This document shows positions 1 to 11,855 of a DNA stretch of 64,000 bases, in pieces. The translations under genes were made by a program, and so were the position numbers. This stretch comes from Agarophyton chilense (Eukaryota > Rhodophyta > Florideophyceae > Gracilariales > Gracilariaceae), in the NCBI GenBank assembly GCA_030374765.1, contig JARGXX010000028.1, positions 744,001-808,000 of the forward strand, read 5' to 3'. Every line of letters begins with the position of its first letter. Positions within the stretch are counted from its first letter, which is position 1. Below the pieces are notes generated by a model. The model was not told where the DNA came from. It did not search any database and worked only from the letters and a program-made list of their open reading frames with translations.

Positions 1-1482
1 TTATTTTCGGGAATGATGCACCTAACGACGCAGTCTTGTTCATGCAAACCGCTCTACAAAACTAGAAAGAAGCCGATACAGCTTCAATTTATTTGATTTA
101 TTCGATGAAGACATATACAGCAGAAGGGAGAGCGAATGTAATACTTTGGACGATACCCTTTAGTATAGAACGTTCATTAGTTTGCTTAATCGTTATAGTA
201 GTTCAAGCTACACTACGGTAACGCCAAATTACTATAGACGTTTGCTATTTTGGACTTATACGCCAAGGCTCTAGTACGATTTGTTAGGTTGAAACAACAC
301 TACAACCAGCATAACAAACCTAACTACGTTTCTACCCGATAGTCTACAAGTAACGCTCTTGCCCCTGCTTGCTCCCCCGACCTCGGGGCCAAGCGGAACC
401 AGCAGACAGTATTCCTTTTTTCATTTTTATTGTACATTTGCGGCCATATGCGCGTATCCTCACAAAGGGCAATTTTACTATATTTAGAAAAGGCTAGTAT
501 CTTCCGAACATTTGAAACTGGTCACGCCGCAAGTCATGGAATCTGTTTTAGAGTCAGACACATATGACGTTCAGAAAACTACTAATCACACCATCGATAA
601 TAACAGAAAGATGAACACTTTGTGGTTTGGAAGGCACAAGACCTGGAACCAGGATGTAAACCTATTGGTATCTTCAATAATGTCAACATCATCTATCGGT
701 ATTGAAGGTCTGTCCGTTCTACTCACATTGCCAAGCAATTAAAGGCGGTCTGAACCTGGAGGGGTGATGTGGTGCCGACAATGGAACGACAATAAACCTC
801 GAAGTGGACCGAATAACGTTGTCAAATCTATTGCGTACTTTTATAATACTAGTACTGTACGTATTAGAGCAACGTACTTGTTGATAATCAGTGTTCCTTG
901 TAAGATAGCCCACGAGATCTATAAGAGCTCGTAAGGCATTCAGCAAACTGAAAGAAGAGTCAGATGTTTGATTGAACTCAATTGCCTCCCTCCCTCCCTC
1001 GCGCTTTATCACAATCAATACGTTCAATTTTACCCCCAGTGTTACCTTCGTTATTGGTCTTTCGAATTCAACATGTGAATACTCACTTCTGAGACCACAG
1101 AATAGTAACAGAAGATTTATGCCGTTTCGTGGGCCCATTGTCCCACTGCCACCCTACAAGGCTCTTTCATACCGTAGTTCGGGACGGGTTGGATATCAGC
1201 GTCATTTTTTTCTAGCGCCGTGCTTGAGATGTTTGAGAAAGGGACAAGTTGTACAAAAACCACGAGTTGTACAAAAACCACGACTGTGGAATCGGTAGAA
1301 TGTAGGCTTCAGTGGCATTTCATGACTTCTAATCATGGGCACTGTTATTATTTTCATTGACGACCACATAAACAGTTTTGCTATACAACAAAAACAGCCT
1401 TTACTTTAAATTATTCGTGATACGCACATCTGACACTAACACCGTACGAGATGTAGAACAAAAAGAAAAAGTACCAACAACT
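1..1482. other. No supported gene
   Basis: Only short open frames occur here on both strands. None has a recognisable domain, a coherent composition or a neighbour that supports it. I see no repeat that recurs elsewhere in the window. It is best treated as intergenic DNA downstream of the plastid protein gene that ends at 1483. Confidence 0.5.
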
Positions 1483-1794
1483 TCAAAGGCCAAGGGCATG
1501 AGTGATAGAAGAAAAGTCACCAAGCGCAGCAATTTGACCAACGATACCTTTTCCAGTAATTGCTTCAGTGACAACAGCAAGCACAAATCCAAGCATTGCA
1601 GCACGCCCGTTAAGAACCTCTGAGAAGGCTGTGAAGCCTTGCGGGATTTTCTCTTTGTCGGACATCATGATAGTGGCGGCTCGCCGCGATGATGGGGCGG
1701 CGATGGTGCGACGAGAGGTGAAGGAGGTTGTGGTGAGATTGGTGGTGGTGCGGGCGAGGATGGGGGTGGCAGAGACGAAGGCGGTGGAGACCAT
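1483..1794 (-). CDS. Plastid one-helix (Hlip/OHP-like) chlorophyll-binding protein
   Basis: This 103-residue protein belongs to the light-harvesting superfamily of single-helix, high-light-inducible proteins. In the thylakoid membrane such proteins bind chlorophyll and carotenoid, dissipate energy and help photosystem assembly. Residues 1-44 are rich in Ser, Thr, Ala and Arg with almost no acidic residues, as in a transit peptide. There is no long hydrophobic signal segment, and Phe6 lies near the N-terminus, as in red algal plastid presequences. The single membrane helix spans about 58-80 and contains the family motif ExxNGRxAMxGF (Glu59, Asn62, Gly63, Arg64, Met67, Gly69, Phe70). The start is an ATG on the reverse strand and the frame is intact in one exon. 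The family call is strong. The exact subfamily is inferred. Confidence 0.88.
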   Translation of the reverse strand: MVSTAFVSATPILARTTTNLTTTSFTSRRTIAAPSSRRAATIMMSDKEKIPQGFTAFSEVLNGRAAMLGFVLAVVTEAITGKGIVGQIAALGDFSSITHALGL

Positions 1795-1856
1795 TGTTGT
1801 TGACGTGGTGGGTGCAGTTGGAAGGTTGGCGATGCTCGATTTCTTGTGGCGGTGGG

Positions 1857-1866
1857 CTATTTATGT
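1857..1866 (-). promoter_or_regulatory. TATA-like box of the Hlip gene
   Basis: On the reverse strand this reads ACATAAATAG, an AT-rich TATA-like element about 65 bp upstream of the ATG at 1794. This leaves room for a start site some 30 bp downstream and a short leader. It is supported only by motif and spacing. Confidence 0.35.
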
Positions 1867-3530
1867 TAGACTAAGAGTAACTTGAAGGTTTTTATAGTGC
1901 TACAGAAGTTGGATTTCACTCTTAGATAGGCTTCAACAAGACTGTTCCTTTAGACTTAAACTTAATGTGATGGTGATCTCTATATGTGGTCAAGCCACAC
2001 GAACCACAGTAATCACAACTCGACAATCGCACCATCAACAACGACATTCGCCAAAACCAAACTCATCCACGAATGGATTGAGCAACGGTGACCCACACAT
2101 GCACACAATCACATACACACTCACATCGCTGCTTCCCTGAACAATGCCTAACTATGCAATCGAAACAAATGGCTTTCCGAGCCACTGCGCTCATGGGAGC
2201 CACCCAATTGAAATACAGAGGGGGACGGGTGAGCTGGCACATGCTGTGTGGTCGGCATCTGTTGCGTTTTTCATGGTGGTGTCGTTTAGAAGCTTTGTGT
2301 GGCGCACAGACGTTTACAAAACGCGTTGTAAAATTGTTTCAGATGCACTTTGAGAGTAGCAATATTTTCATAAACGTATTCCCCTCAATCTTCAAAGGGC
2401 TTGGTACTACCCTTGCCCACCAGGGTATGTTGGAACACAGGGTCATTTAGAACTTTTGTCGTCACAATTCTATTATTAATTTTTACTAGGCAACAGTATT
2501 GTTGTCCTGTAGTAAACGGAAATGAATCTCCGAGAGCTCTTGTTGAACAATTACATGTTTTGAGAGTCAAAGTTATTGAAGTTCTTGGTAAGCTCTCTAT
2601 CAACTTTGTAACTCTAACGACCTTCTTAAGGTTCTTTCATCATCAAAGTAATGCTGAAATATCGTTTTGTCGACCGCGTAGAGCAAAAAGTTGTCATTTT
2701 CTCCAAAAACTACAGTGCCAAAAACAAGTCTTAATCCTTTGCAGGGTAATATGGAGCCGTACTGTTTCATAAATATATTGTAAATTTACATTTCTGTAGA
2801 CAGCTTTGGCTCTCTGTCACGATATTAGCGTTAAAAAAACAAAATACAAAAGATTTTCTTAAAAGAAAACACCTTCAAAGACTGCACAGAAACGTAAAAA
2901 GTATTCAATTACGTTTCCGGGATTTTGAAAAAGCCTTTACAATTTACCATGTCGTGAAGGGAAGCTTTCGCTATGGTTGGAAGCCCCCCATTCTTTTGCG
3001 TACGGAAAGAGGTTCTGATACGACTCAAAACTACCGGATGGCAACACTTTGTGTTGAGGTGTGCGCTCGAACAACACGTTTGAAGGGAAACACCAGCTGT
3101 TGCAGCGCGTCGCCCACTTCGTCGTGAGCTGTGTGAGTAATTTTTAACATCATGTGATGTGGCACCGACGATGGTGTGACTTGTGCAATGAAGACGCGGC
3201 AATATGAGGCTGCGACGGTGGTGCGCCGGAAAGCCTGCTCGGAGTGTAGGGAATAAGTTCGTTTGCGTTGTGCGTGATTGGGACTGACCTCTACACTTTT
3301 TCGTATTAGATATTTCGTACCTGAAGATTTTACGCCCAACAACAGATCTTGTGGTCAATTTATTATTCAGGCACACGGTATGCTCACTCGAAATCTAACC
3401 AGACTTAGTCTTTTCCACTTCCTTTCGATCTCATCACAAAGTCACAAGACGTTTTCCCTCTCCTCTATCTTCAATCGCAACCTCGATCATACTCTTCTGT
3501 CTCCACTCTGGAACACATTGTTTCAATCAA
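1867..3530. other. No supported gene
   Basis: Several short frames overlap one another on both strands (for example around 2385-2770 and 2909-3376), but none has a domain, signal peptide or matching splice signals. The stretch 2770-2900 is AT-rich. I see nothing that can be annotated with support. Confidence 0.45.
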
Positions 3531-4019
3531 TCATGATCGTCTACGTCTCTTCTGATTCTCACACCAACCTTCAGGATCACTGAAGGGCGGAACAAGTACT
3601 CTAGAATAACAAGTAGCCGTCGAATACTTATTATCTTCGTAATAAACCTTGAGTCCATACCCTGTTGGACACGATCCTTCAAACTGTTGCAGCCTCCGAT
3701 TGTTGATATTAAACAATCGATCATTACAAATGGCGGCCGCTGTGGCGCATGGAATGCCCTTTAGACACGCCAAACCAATCTTGATGGGGTTGAGGCAGAT
3801 GGCATCTAATGCATTACTCACTATGGCATTTCCGCAAGTGTTCACGCATGTGACGCAGGCCCCGAGGTCATTGACACGAGTGCATCGGGTGAATGAGGCA
3901 AAGCACCCTGCTTCCGTAGTTAACGGCTGTCTGACCGATGTCGTCAGAGCTGCTGAAGATAGCACGGGCAAGAAGAAAAGCAGTAGAAACATGTTGGTCA
4001 ACGGAATAACGGCCTTCAT
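3531..4019 (-). CDS. Secreted cysteine-rich protein, function unknown
   Basis: The ATG at 4019 gives a 162-residue protein. A slightly longer frame reaches 4028 but begins at a non-ATG codon. Residues 1-23 form a signal peptide: a short polar start, a Leu/Phe core around 11-20 and a small-residue cleavage site (Ser-Ser-Ala). The mature part has 12 cysteines at about 39, 46, 55, 58, 62, 75, 85, 91, 98, 117, 137 and 153, which suits a disulfide-bonded extracellular or cell-wall domain. The C-terminus is very basic (Lys-Arg repeats). It overlaps no recognisable element and has a TATA-like sequence upstream. I do not recognise the family. An intron near the 3' end cannot be excluded. Confidence 0.68.
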   Translation of the reverse strand: MKAVIPLTNMFLLLFFLPVLSSAALTTSVRQPLTTEAGCFASFTRCTRVNDLGACVTCVNTCGNAIVSNALDAICLNPIKIGLACLKGIPCATAAAICNDRLFNINNRRLQQFEGSCPTGYGLKVYYEDNKYSTATCYSRVLVPPFSDPEGWCENQKRRRRS

Positions 4020-4110
4020 AATTTCCACTTGATGAGTAATGAGTTCGGTAGAATGGCTGTTCGGTGATCAATGGATCTGAACCACGCCTGCTATCCCTCT
4101 GTGTGCTGCC

Positions 4111-4120
4111 GCTTTTAAAG
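4111..4120 (-). promoter_or_regulatory. TATA-like box upstream of the Cys-rich gene
   Basis: On the reverse strand this reads CTTTAAAAGC, about 95 bp upstream of the ATG at 4019, in an arrangement similar to that of the Hlip gene. Evidence is motif and spacing only. Confidence 0.25.
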
Positions 4121-5351
4121 GCTTCTCATATTCAAATGCTACGCTTTCGAAACGTTTTCGTTCTTGTCTGCTACGAGGCGTTTTGCCACGCAAAACATCG
4201 GAAAGTAAATATGATGCTTTGTGAACCACACATTCGAAATGGGCTGAATCGATGTGCCTTTTCAATCTCTCCTGAACGATCGACTGCAAACGTGCGTTGA
4301 CTTCAAACCCCCCTCTAGTGTACACCATCACCACATGCTCTCCTTCAGATCACGTTGCTTTGGAAAACACACGTGCACATGCGGCATGTCGCATGCACGC
4401 CTTCAAGAAAGAAGCAGCCACTCGTTTCAATTCTGGCGTGTGACACTCACGAGCGCTTTTGACGACTTGGATGCCGCAGATGAATGTGAGGCGATAAGAA
4501 CAACAAGAGAACTTCAATTGGGCGATCGGCACGGACGGCCAGAAAGCACACAAGCTGAATGCTCACGGAGAATCTCCGCTATGCTGAGTAGATGTCATGT
4601 GTCGAGGCACTTTTGTGCGGCTGAAGATGCCCGTTGTCTGCTTACCCTTGGTTCTGGGCGCACCTAAGGTTGTGTGTCAGATCCGGCGGGCCGTTGCGTG
4701 AGTGCATGGAAAGCACGAAAAATTCATTTTCACTGCGTGGGTTGCAACCCTTCAAGTTGCGATGTTTTGGGGTTTACTGAAACTTGATCTGGCAGGAACC
4801 ACAAGGTGCATGACGCTTGTCTAATCATTGTGGGGAGGTCGGAAAGTGGGCTGGCTTCCCTCATGAGTTCTGCGCTACGTGGCGATAACACTGGCATATC
4901 CATGTGGCCCTCGAACTCGAGAGCGAGAGGCTCTAAACAAGTAAAACCACGAAATGCGATAGATTAGCAGCTACCTATCGCACTGTAGGAGTGCTGATAT
5001 CTGAGCGGTCCTTGGTTATCACACTCGTTTCGTGTGATATCAAATCGGGCCTTTTTCGTACGATAAGCGCTTTATATCCAAAACCTTGTGCTATAACGTG
5101 TTACTCGAAAGAAAAATATTTGTTCGACATAAATCATACGAATTGAACAGGTAGTTGGATTGATGCCGCCTGGCTCGAGGACACGATTTTAGCGCGAGGG
5201 AATTTCTGTTTTCTCCCGACAAGGCCGAGACATGAGATGGAAGAGTGTCAGCGAAGATTGTTGCTACCTGCCACCACTCACAGGCACTGTCAAGCGTCAA
5301 TTGCATTTTAAGACATGTCAGACAACACGTATTGTAAGCAGTAAAACTCAC
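4121..5351. other. No supported gene
   Basis: There are short overlapping frames only, with no domain or repeat recognised. The left end probably holds the promoter of the Cys-rich gene, and the right end may hold downstream exons of the hypothetical gene at 5352-5679. Confidence 0.4.
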
Positions 5352-5679
5352 CAACGCCCCCAGAAGAAACATCATCTACTCTTCCCGAAGAGCCAGATTC
5401 TACTCTCCCAGTTGTCGTTTTGTAGTACACAACTTTCCATTGCACAGCTTTAGCGTCTTTCCAAACACTCAATTGAAGGCAAAACCGCCGTTTCCCTGCA
5501 ATGGTCGCTTTATCGATGGAAGTACAGTCACACACAATTGAGAAGCGTAAAAAACATTGGCCATGTTGAGTATTTAGGTCGACAGCCACTCCGACCTCCT
5601 GGGAAGCTTGGAAATAGTGGAAAACCAAATGTGGATTTAAGCATGGGCACTTTTGGACACCCTCCGTGAAAAAACGCAT
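5352..5679 (-). CDS. Hypothetical protein, 5' exon ending at a GTGAGT donor
   Basis: An ATG at 5679 opens a frame of about 109 codons that reaches an exact GTGAGT splice-donor consensus at 5346-5351. Just past the donor the frame runs into a poor extension and a stop. The protein has five cysteines in its first 60 residues and ends in a Gly/Ser-rich stretch. Its composition looks coding, but I recognise no family. Possible acceptors lie downstream on the reverse strand (CAG before about 5280 and 5250), and I cannot choose between them. It could be the first exon of a small host gene or a chance frame. Confidence 0.35.
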
Positions 5680-6392
5680 ATGCGACTCATCTCAATCTCA
5701 ACGTGAAACGGCCATCTGATTGGCTACTGCAAATGCCCTCATGCAACGTGGTATGCACAAGTGTTCTGGTTCTAATGGGGCGTGTTGGGGCTTCGGCCCA
5801 AGTGGAGCGATCTGATTGGACGAGAGCGCTGAATGAGCAGGGGCTATGCAGTTGGAGAGAATGTGCGAATGAGGGCTGGATATTGAGTTTGGCTGTAACA
5901 GCCGAATCTGGGCTGCGCGGGGCGGTTGGCATTGGCGCACTACTTTGGATGATTTCTTGAGGTTTTATTAGTTATGAATTATGTTTGAAATTGTTTTGGC
6001 GCGCAACTCCTCGTCGCACGGTGGCAAGCTGTGAGATGTGGGTGACCCGCCGACGGTCAGCACCGGCAGTGGAAGTGCGTGCAAGGTAGTTATAGTTGTC
6101 AATGACGGTCGCCGACGACCATAGTGAATTGTCAAGGCTGACTACCTTCATTTGTTTTTCTTCTTTCACTTTCCTTTGCTTCTCGTCTTTTCTTTCTTTT
6201 CCTTTTCCTTTTCATAACCTGCGCTCACCTTTTGAGGCCAGGAGTTACAATCGGACAGACAACTCACAGAAACGTTTCTAAGGGCAAAGACGATTATCCG
6301 CTGCGTTGCATCCTGCACCGGACTATCTGTTGGAATCATCTATCGCATCAGTAAAGAAATGGTACAGGCAAAACCACGAGGTAAATTCTACT
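5680..6392. other. No supported gene; pyrimidine-rich stretch
   Basis: A T/C-rich run lies at about 6150-6220. Nothing here is recognisably coding. The right end is the insertion point of Copia element A. Confidence 0.4.
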
Positions 6393-6611
6393 GGTTGAAA
6401 TTCTGACGTAAGTCCCCAACTTACGTATCTTACCAGCGGAGATCGCAGCGGCAGCGTTCTATGAGCCTACAATCAAACTCCAGAACGCGTTCGCCGGTTC
6501 GCGGCGAGTGCGGGGGACAGCGACACACGACGACAACGGTTCCCCGGTCGCTGACAATTCTTCCCTGTCGGATTTGCCCTGTGCGCTGCGATGATGTCCC
6601 AAGTTCCAACA
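6393..6611 (+). repeat. 5' LTR of Copia element A
   Basis: It is 219 bp long and aligns without gaps with 11856-12074, with substitutions scattered along the length. The right end is GTTCCAACA. Confidence 0.88.
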
Positions 6612-6686
6612 TTTATGGGCCCAGCCCAGGGAAATACGTAACCTTTTGCTCCTAACGACCCTTCGTTCTTCAACCCCGCCAGCGAT

Positions 6687-7932
6687 TTGCAGGAATATCG
6701 CTGTGACGTTTCACGATGGGTGGATACTATCCAAGCAGCATCCCGTCAAGGCTCAGACAAACTGTACAAAACAGTCTATGCTACTCTTGCCCGATACTTA
6801 TACGACCGTGGTCTGCTTCGAGAGCAAAAATCAATCGTCGACCAGGCTCAAAAGCAGAAACTGATCAACAATAAGCAGTACAATCAAATCGAAGCTGTTA
6901 AGAAACCCGTCAAACTTATAGCCGTTGACCTACCGATCGCAGTGGTGACAAGACTCATCTCATTCTTCAACGACGTAACGTCCTGTCTGCGCCTTCGGAC
7001 AGAAGGCTTGAACTCATTTGCATCTCGTTTTCGCGGGTTTGCCGCAGAGCATCTGATGAACGTCGGTTATTTAGCGTCATCTCAAGTTGGGTAAGTGCTT
7101 GCAATCACCCTCCTTAAAAAAAACCATGCTCAGTGAGGAGACTCTTACGAACGCAAAGTTGCAACTAGTTGCCTTGGAGGAAGCAAGGAAAAGTGGGAGA
7201 TTCAGGAAGAGATTCCGATCACAAAACACTCTCTCTCCAACAGTTTGAAGATTTTTGCTGACCTGAAGGCCTTACGTCAGCAGGACGAAACGCGTCCGAC
7301 ATCTTCCGATAATGCCGCCACCGTTCGTGGAAAAGCCCTTGCGCTTACAAATTGACTATCGGTGTTGCTGGACGAATGCTCCGAACTTGAGCGCTATCTC
7401 TCGGAAAAGACAGACTCTGGTAGTGCGGACACTGACATGTTCTCCACGGATACTCGTTGTAAACTCAACCTTGATGACGCTTTGATGGTCATTCGGAACC
7501 TGAATTCGTCGTCGAAGACCACATGTAAGACTTATTCCAAGTCTGAAATCGATAACATTGTCTCTCAACGTGTTGAGCAACGTGTTAAACAACGAGTCCA
7601 ACAAGCTACGGTCGCGTACCAGAAAAGTTTTAGAAGCGACACCTAAAACGTTGGATCTTCTTCTGGCTTTGCTTCACCTCGATCCAGCCTGAAAGGAAAG
7701 GGTGGGACGAGAAAAGCGAAGCCCAAACAGAAAAAGAGAAGGTCGGAAGACGCCGGTTTCTGTTATGATTGTGGCTCCAAAAACCATCGCCGTGGTTCTA
7801 AAGACTGTGAGATTCCCAGCTTCTACACGAAACGTCTTCGCTCTGAAGGCGGCTACACTGCTCGACTAGGAAAGCCTCAAAAGGATGACGAAAAGGATTT
7901 TCGAACCGGCTTCACCTCCTCACAAAACAGTC
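6687..7932 (+). pseudogene. gag: Element A gag with zinc-knuckle-like motif
   Basis: This is the capsid-like region of element A in broken frames. The first frame (6687-7094) is helical and basic, as expected for gag. A second part (about 7362-7646) has a Glu/Gln/Arg-rich helix. Near 7750 follows a Cys-Tyr-Asp-Cys ... His ... Cys motif with CX2CX4HX6C spacing, close to but not the standard CX2CX4HX4C knuckle, set among Lys/Arg-rich segments. Gag packages RNA in virus-like particles. Stops and frame changes between the segments mean no full product can be made. Confidence 0.6.
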
Positions 7933-7944
7933 GTCGCTAACGAT

Positions 7945-9840
7945 TGGGAATGAAGACTACTGGGACATACACTCGGCAAAGGATCCAAACCCAATTGTTG
8001 ATCCAGGGTGTACAAAAAGTGTTGGTGGATTGCAGTCGATCTCGCAGCTCTGTTCGACTCTACGCATAGATCTCAAACTTGACTCTCTTGATTGTAAACC
8101 GTTTCTGCACGGCTTCGGGGAGTCCTGCGCTGACGCAAAACCCGTATTCTCAAAGTGGATCTTCACCGGCCGGGACGAATACGCGTCAAGCTTTTCCATT
8201 CCCTTTTATTTCGTCCTTCGAGATGGCCCCATTCTTCTCGGAAACGACATACTGGCTCGATCCGATATTCTTGGGGAGTCGAACCAAATACGCGTGCCAC
8301 CGGGTATCGCTAGCCCCCAGGAGATTGTTCTGCGAACATACTGTACAGGAGAAGAACTATCTAAACGTACCCGTCTTCTACTTGTACCTTCTTCAACGCT
8401 GTCAATGAAGGCATTTCTGATGAGGGCCGAACAAAATATTATCAAGCGACCCGACATAATCAAGGACGAAGATCTTTTCGCTAAAAGGTTTCACCTATAC
8501 ACTCATATGCGTCCCAAAGAGATGAAGCAGCTTTGTCGCCGAGCGAACGTGCTATCGCCCACACTGGCGTCGCTACTCGACGAAGCTTACAACAACTGTA
8601 GGAGTTGCATAAGGACTGGTCGCCCGCTTGGGTAAAGGAAGCTATCCTTCTCTCATCTACTGAAGGAGTTCAATGACCATCTTCAGATAGACTTCACGTT
8701 TGTAGCAGAATTGGGAAACCTTCCCATACTGCACATGAAAGACGCCGCCACCGGGCTCACAGTAGCGGTTCTGCGGTTCTCACGCTCAATGAAAAAGGCG
8801 ATATGTTCGATATACACACACTGGATCTCTATCCACAACCCTCCGAAAGAGCTCTTTGGAGATCCGGAATTCGACAACGACGACATCATGCTCCTCTGCG
8901 CGGAAAACAACATCAAGTTTTCTGCGCGACCTGCAAGGAGGCACAACAGGGTTGGAATCGTAGAGTCGTCTCATGAGTAACTTCGTTACCTCATCCCACG
9001 AATGATACAGGACCGCCAATATGCTTTGTCAAGCGGCACCCCCGGCGCTTTCTGACCATGAGATCGTTACCAAGGCAGCCTTTCTCAAGAACGTTCTACA
9101 GGGCTCGAACCTCTTGTCCAGTTTCGAACTGGTTCGTGGTTACACGCCTTCGATCTCTGGCCTACCCAAAAGTCCCATAAACGAGAACATAATTGCGGCC
9201 CATACGGAGCGAACCTTGCTGCATGCTCTTCATCGCTTTCTGAAGTCGAAGGATGTCAAAGTCTTGTCGAAAACACTGCTCGTTCCCGAAACACCAGGAT
9301 TTTTCTTTCGGAAAGGTCAAAAGCGCGGCGTCTGGCAGCAAGGGTATGCGAAGAAGGCATACGATCACCTCGTATATGTCTCCTCCGATCAATCTTTAGA
9401 TGGCAACACATACGCTGTCGCCTACGAAGACCTTCGTCTTCGACAAAGCAACCCGCTTTTGAAAGATCTTGAACATCTCGAGCTCGGCTTCAATCTCTTG
9501 CCCGAGGGCATTTCGGAAGAAGAAGCTGTACTAGACGAGGAAGATGGCCTTCAACCTGTTGGCCTACAACCTATTCCAGACCCAATAGTGGTCACAACCG
9601 ACGTAGAACCCTTGCTTTTCGTTGAGATCGACCAGAATCTTCCAGCTGATTTTCCAGAATGGGATGATCACCCCACCAACGTCGCCTATCTGTCAAAAAC
9701 AGGATTGGCAATGAGCTTCAATGCAACCTCCAAGGATATAGGCATCTATGCCACCTCTAAAGCAAACCCAACTTCTCTCAAGTCTGCCACTCAGTCTATA
9801 CTCGAAGTGCTTCGCAACACAAACTACAGACGGCCCCTCG
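7945..9840 (+). pseudogene. pol: Element A protease and integrase
   Basis: The aspartic protease motif reads Val-Asp-Pro-Gly-Cys-Thr near 8000, with Pro where Ser or Thr is usual. A second conserved protease segment (Ile-Leu-Leu-Gly-Asn-Asp) follows near 8235. Then comes the pre-integrase HHCC zinc site (His-Leu-Tyr-Thr-His ... Cys-Arg-Ser-Cys, about 8490-8615). The integrase core keeps Asp in LQIDFTFV, Asp in FGDPEFD and Glu in IVESSHE (about 8685-8970). A C-terminal part (9021-9830) matches the region with the same spacing in elements D and F. Stops at about 8635 and 8978 and a frame change near 9835 break it. Confidence 0.75.
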
Positions 9841-11413
9841 GTGGCTTCTGGACGATGCAATCGCGAAAGAAAAGAAGGCCTATCAGGACAGGAAAGCGAA
9901 TAAACCTATTTCAGTTCGTTCTCTTCCCCGAGACGCTAACCTCATATCGTCTCACCATTTCTTCGTTATCAAGCATGACGGCGAAAGCCCCACGCCCAAA
10001 CTAAAATGCCTTCTTTTACCGTATGGTAACAAGGATAAGGAGAAAAAGTCCCTTCGATCGGACTCAGCCACTGCACAGTTCCCCACGATTCGGCTTCTCC
10101 TCTCCATGGCCGTATTGCTCCATTTTCGCATTGGGGCTATTGATATAAGGTCCGCGTACCTTCAAGCCGGTGCAATCAAACGCCACATATACATGAGACC
10201 GCCGCGTAGCTGGACGGACTCTTTCGACGAGGTCTGGAAGATCTTGGTTCCAGCGTACGGTCTCGTCAATTCTGGGAGATTATGGCAGCTCTGTTTTGAG
10301 CGAGGGCTCCTCAATCATAGATTCGTCACCGTACCGGGGCTTTCCCAGCTCTTCCTACAGTTGAAAAACGAAAGACTCGTACGTATCTTGGCTAAGGTTG
10401 TCGACGACATGTTATTTGCCGGTTCCAACGAAGAACTAGATGCTTTCTATAGTTCTATATCCGCAGCATTTGACGTTGAACGATTCTCCTGCGCGACAGA
10501 TATCGTCTTCAACCGCCTGTTTATATCTCAACACCCGGACTACTCAATAACAGTATCCATGAAGGAATTCATGGACCAGTTTCACCCAATCGATGTGTCC
10601 CCGGCTCGTAGGAAGCAGGACAACTCTCCCTGCACAGACATCGAACTCCACACTTTTCAAAAGCTTACGGGGAATCTCAACTTCATGGGACACGGGGTGC
10701 TACCGCAGGCCTCGCTTGTCACTAGCAAACTCCAACAGCAAGTGTCTCGCTTGAGAGTCAGCAGCCTTCGGTTTCTGAACAGCGCATTGCGACACCTGAA
10801 AAGTCTTAACCCTTTCCTACTCTACAAGGCTCCGTCCGTCCACATCGCGAAGACGTCGCTTATCGAATTGATAAGTTCCAGTGACGCAGCGACCGGTACC
10901 ATCTCTTATGGACAGTCTGGACTAGTCTCTGGCCTGCTACTTCGTGATCAGAAGGCGAACATATTTCATGTGAAAGACTGGCACTCGTCGAAACAAACTC
11001 GTGTTTCGTTCTCCTCTGCTGGAGCAGAAATACTAGCAGCTTCCCTGGCTGCAGATCGTTCAATTCATTTGTCGCAGACCATCCCATATTTTCCTCATGG
11101 ACATGGCTCAATCGAACCACCCAATCTCACCCTTCTTGAGGACTCTTTTGGGCTCTATTCTACAATCTCAACTCTACATGAGCAGAGAGACTACAGACTA
11201 AGGGCAACTGTTTGTCGATTGCGTGATCCGTTTGAATCCCACGAGTTGCAGTCCTTCTTATGATTTCCCGGCTCGTCAAATATAGCCGATGGTTTAACAA
11301 AAATCAATCCCTATGGCTTCAAGACACTCAACTCCATAATGGCGACTGGTATCCTACCTGATAAGCTACTTCCTCAAATGAGCACCGCTTCAAGTCGTTG
11401 GCTTAGGCAATAG
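9841..11413 (+). pseudogene. pol: Element A reverse transcriptase and RNase H
   Basis: The Copia-type reverse transcriptase is open for most of its length. It shows the first catalytic Asp in AIDIRSAYLQ (about 10135) and a VVDD box near 10400 in place of YVDD. RNase H follows with Asp (SSDAATG, near 10875), Glu (SAGAEILAA, near 11020) and Asp (LLEDSFG, near 11140). A stop at 11261-11263 interrupts the RNase H tail, after which the same frame continues through the usual ADGLTK motif to a TAG at 11411. These enzymes copy the RNA to DNA and remove the RNA strand. Confidence 0.82.
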
Positions 11414-11855
11414 TTTCAGCGACATATTCTATTCTAAGGATGTCGTAAATGCGTCGTTTTTCAAAAAATCGATTGACGTTTGTAATGCTTAAGACACGAG
11501 ATCGCCCCCCGCTGCGCGGTTCACGCGATTTTGGAACGTTGTATCACCATTACGAAGGTGGGGAATAACACCCAAACGGGAAATCCCTGCCCATACAATC
11601 AAGTAGGCCCTCAATACACCTTTCGGTGGTCAGCCTTTGTAACGGTCGTTTGATACCGACGCTAATTTAGCGTCCGCTTTTAGTCGCTTAACGGTCTCAT
11701 TTCGTCGAGCCTACTCCGAGAATTGAACTCGGAAATATTGCGTCGTATTGGAAAACATCCCCGCTACTCCGCTCAGTCTTTTCATTTCTGTTGTCACACC
11801 TACCCTAAGGTATACTTCTACTTGTTTGGCTCTATACTTCAGCCAACTGGCGGGA

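Noticed and set aside
719-1138. Reverse-strand frame of 139 codons, with an overlapping forward frame
   Set aside because: Composition is not protein-like, there is no domain, and the two strands compete without evidence for either.
2909-3376. Two overlapping reverse-strand frames of 155 and 103 codons
   Set aside because: His/Arg/Ser-rich in both frames, with no signal, domain or splice support. They look like chance frames.
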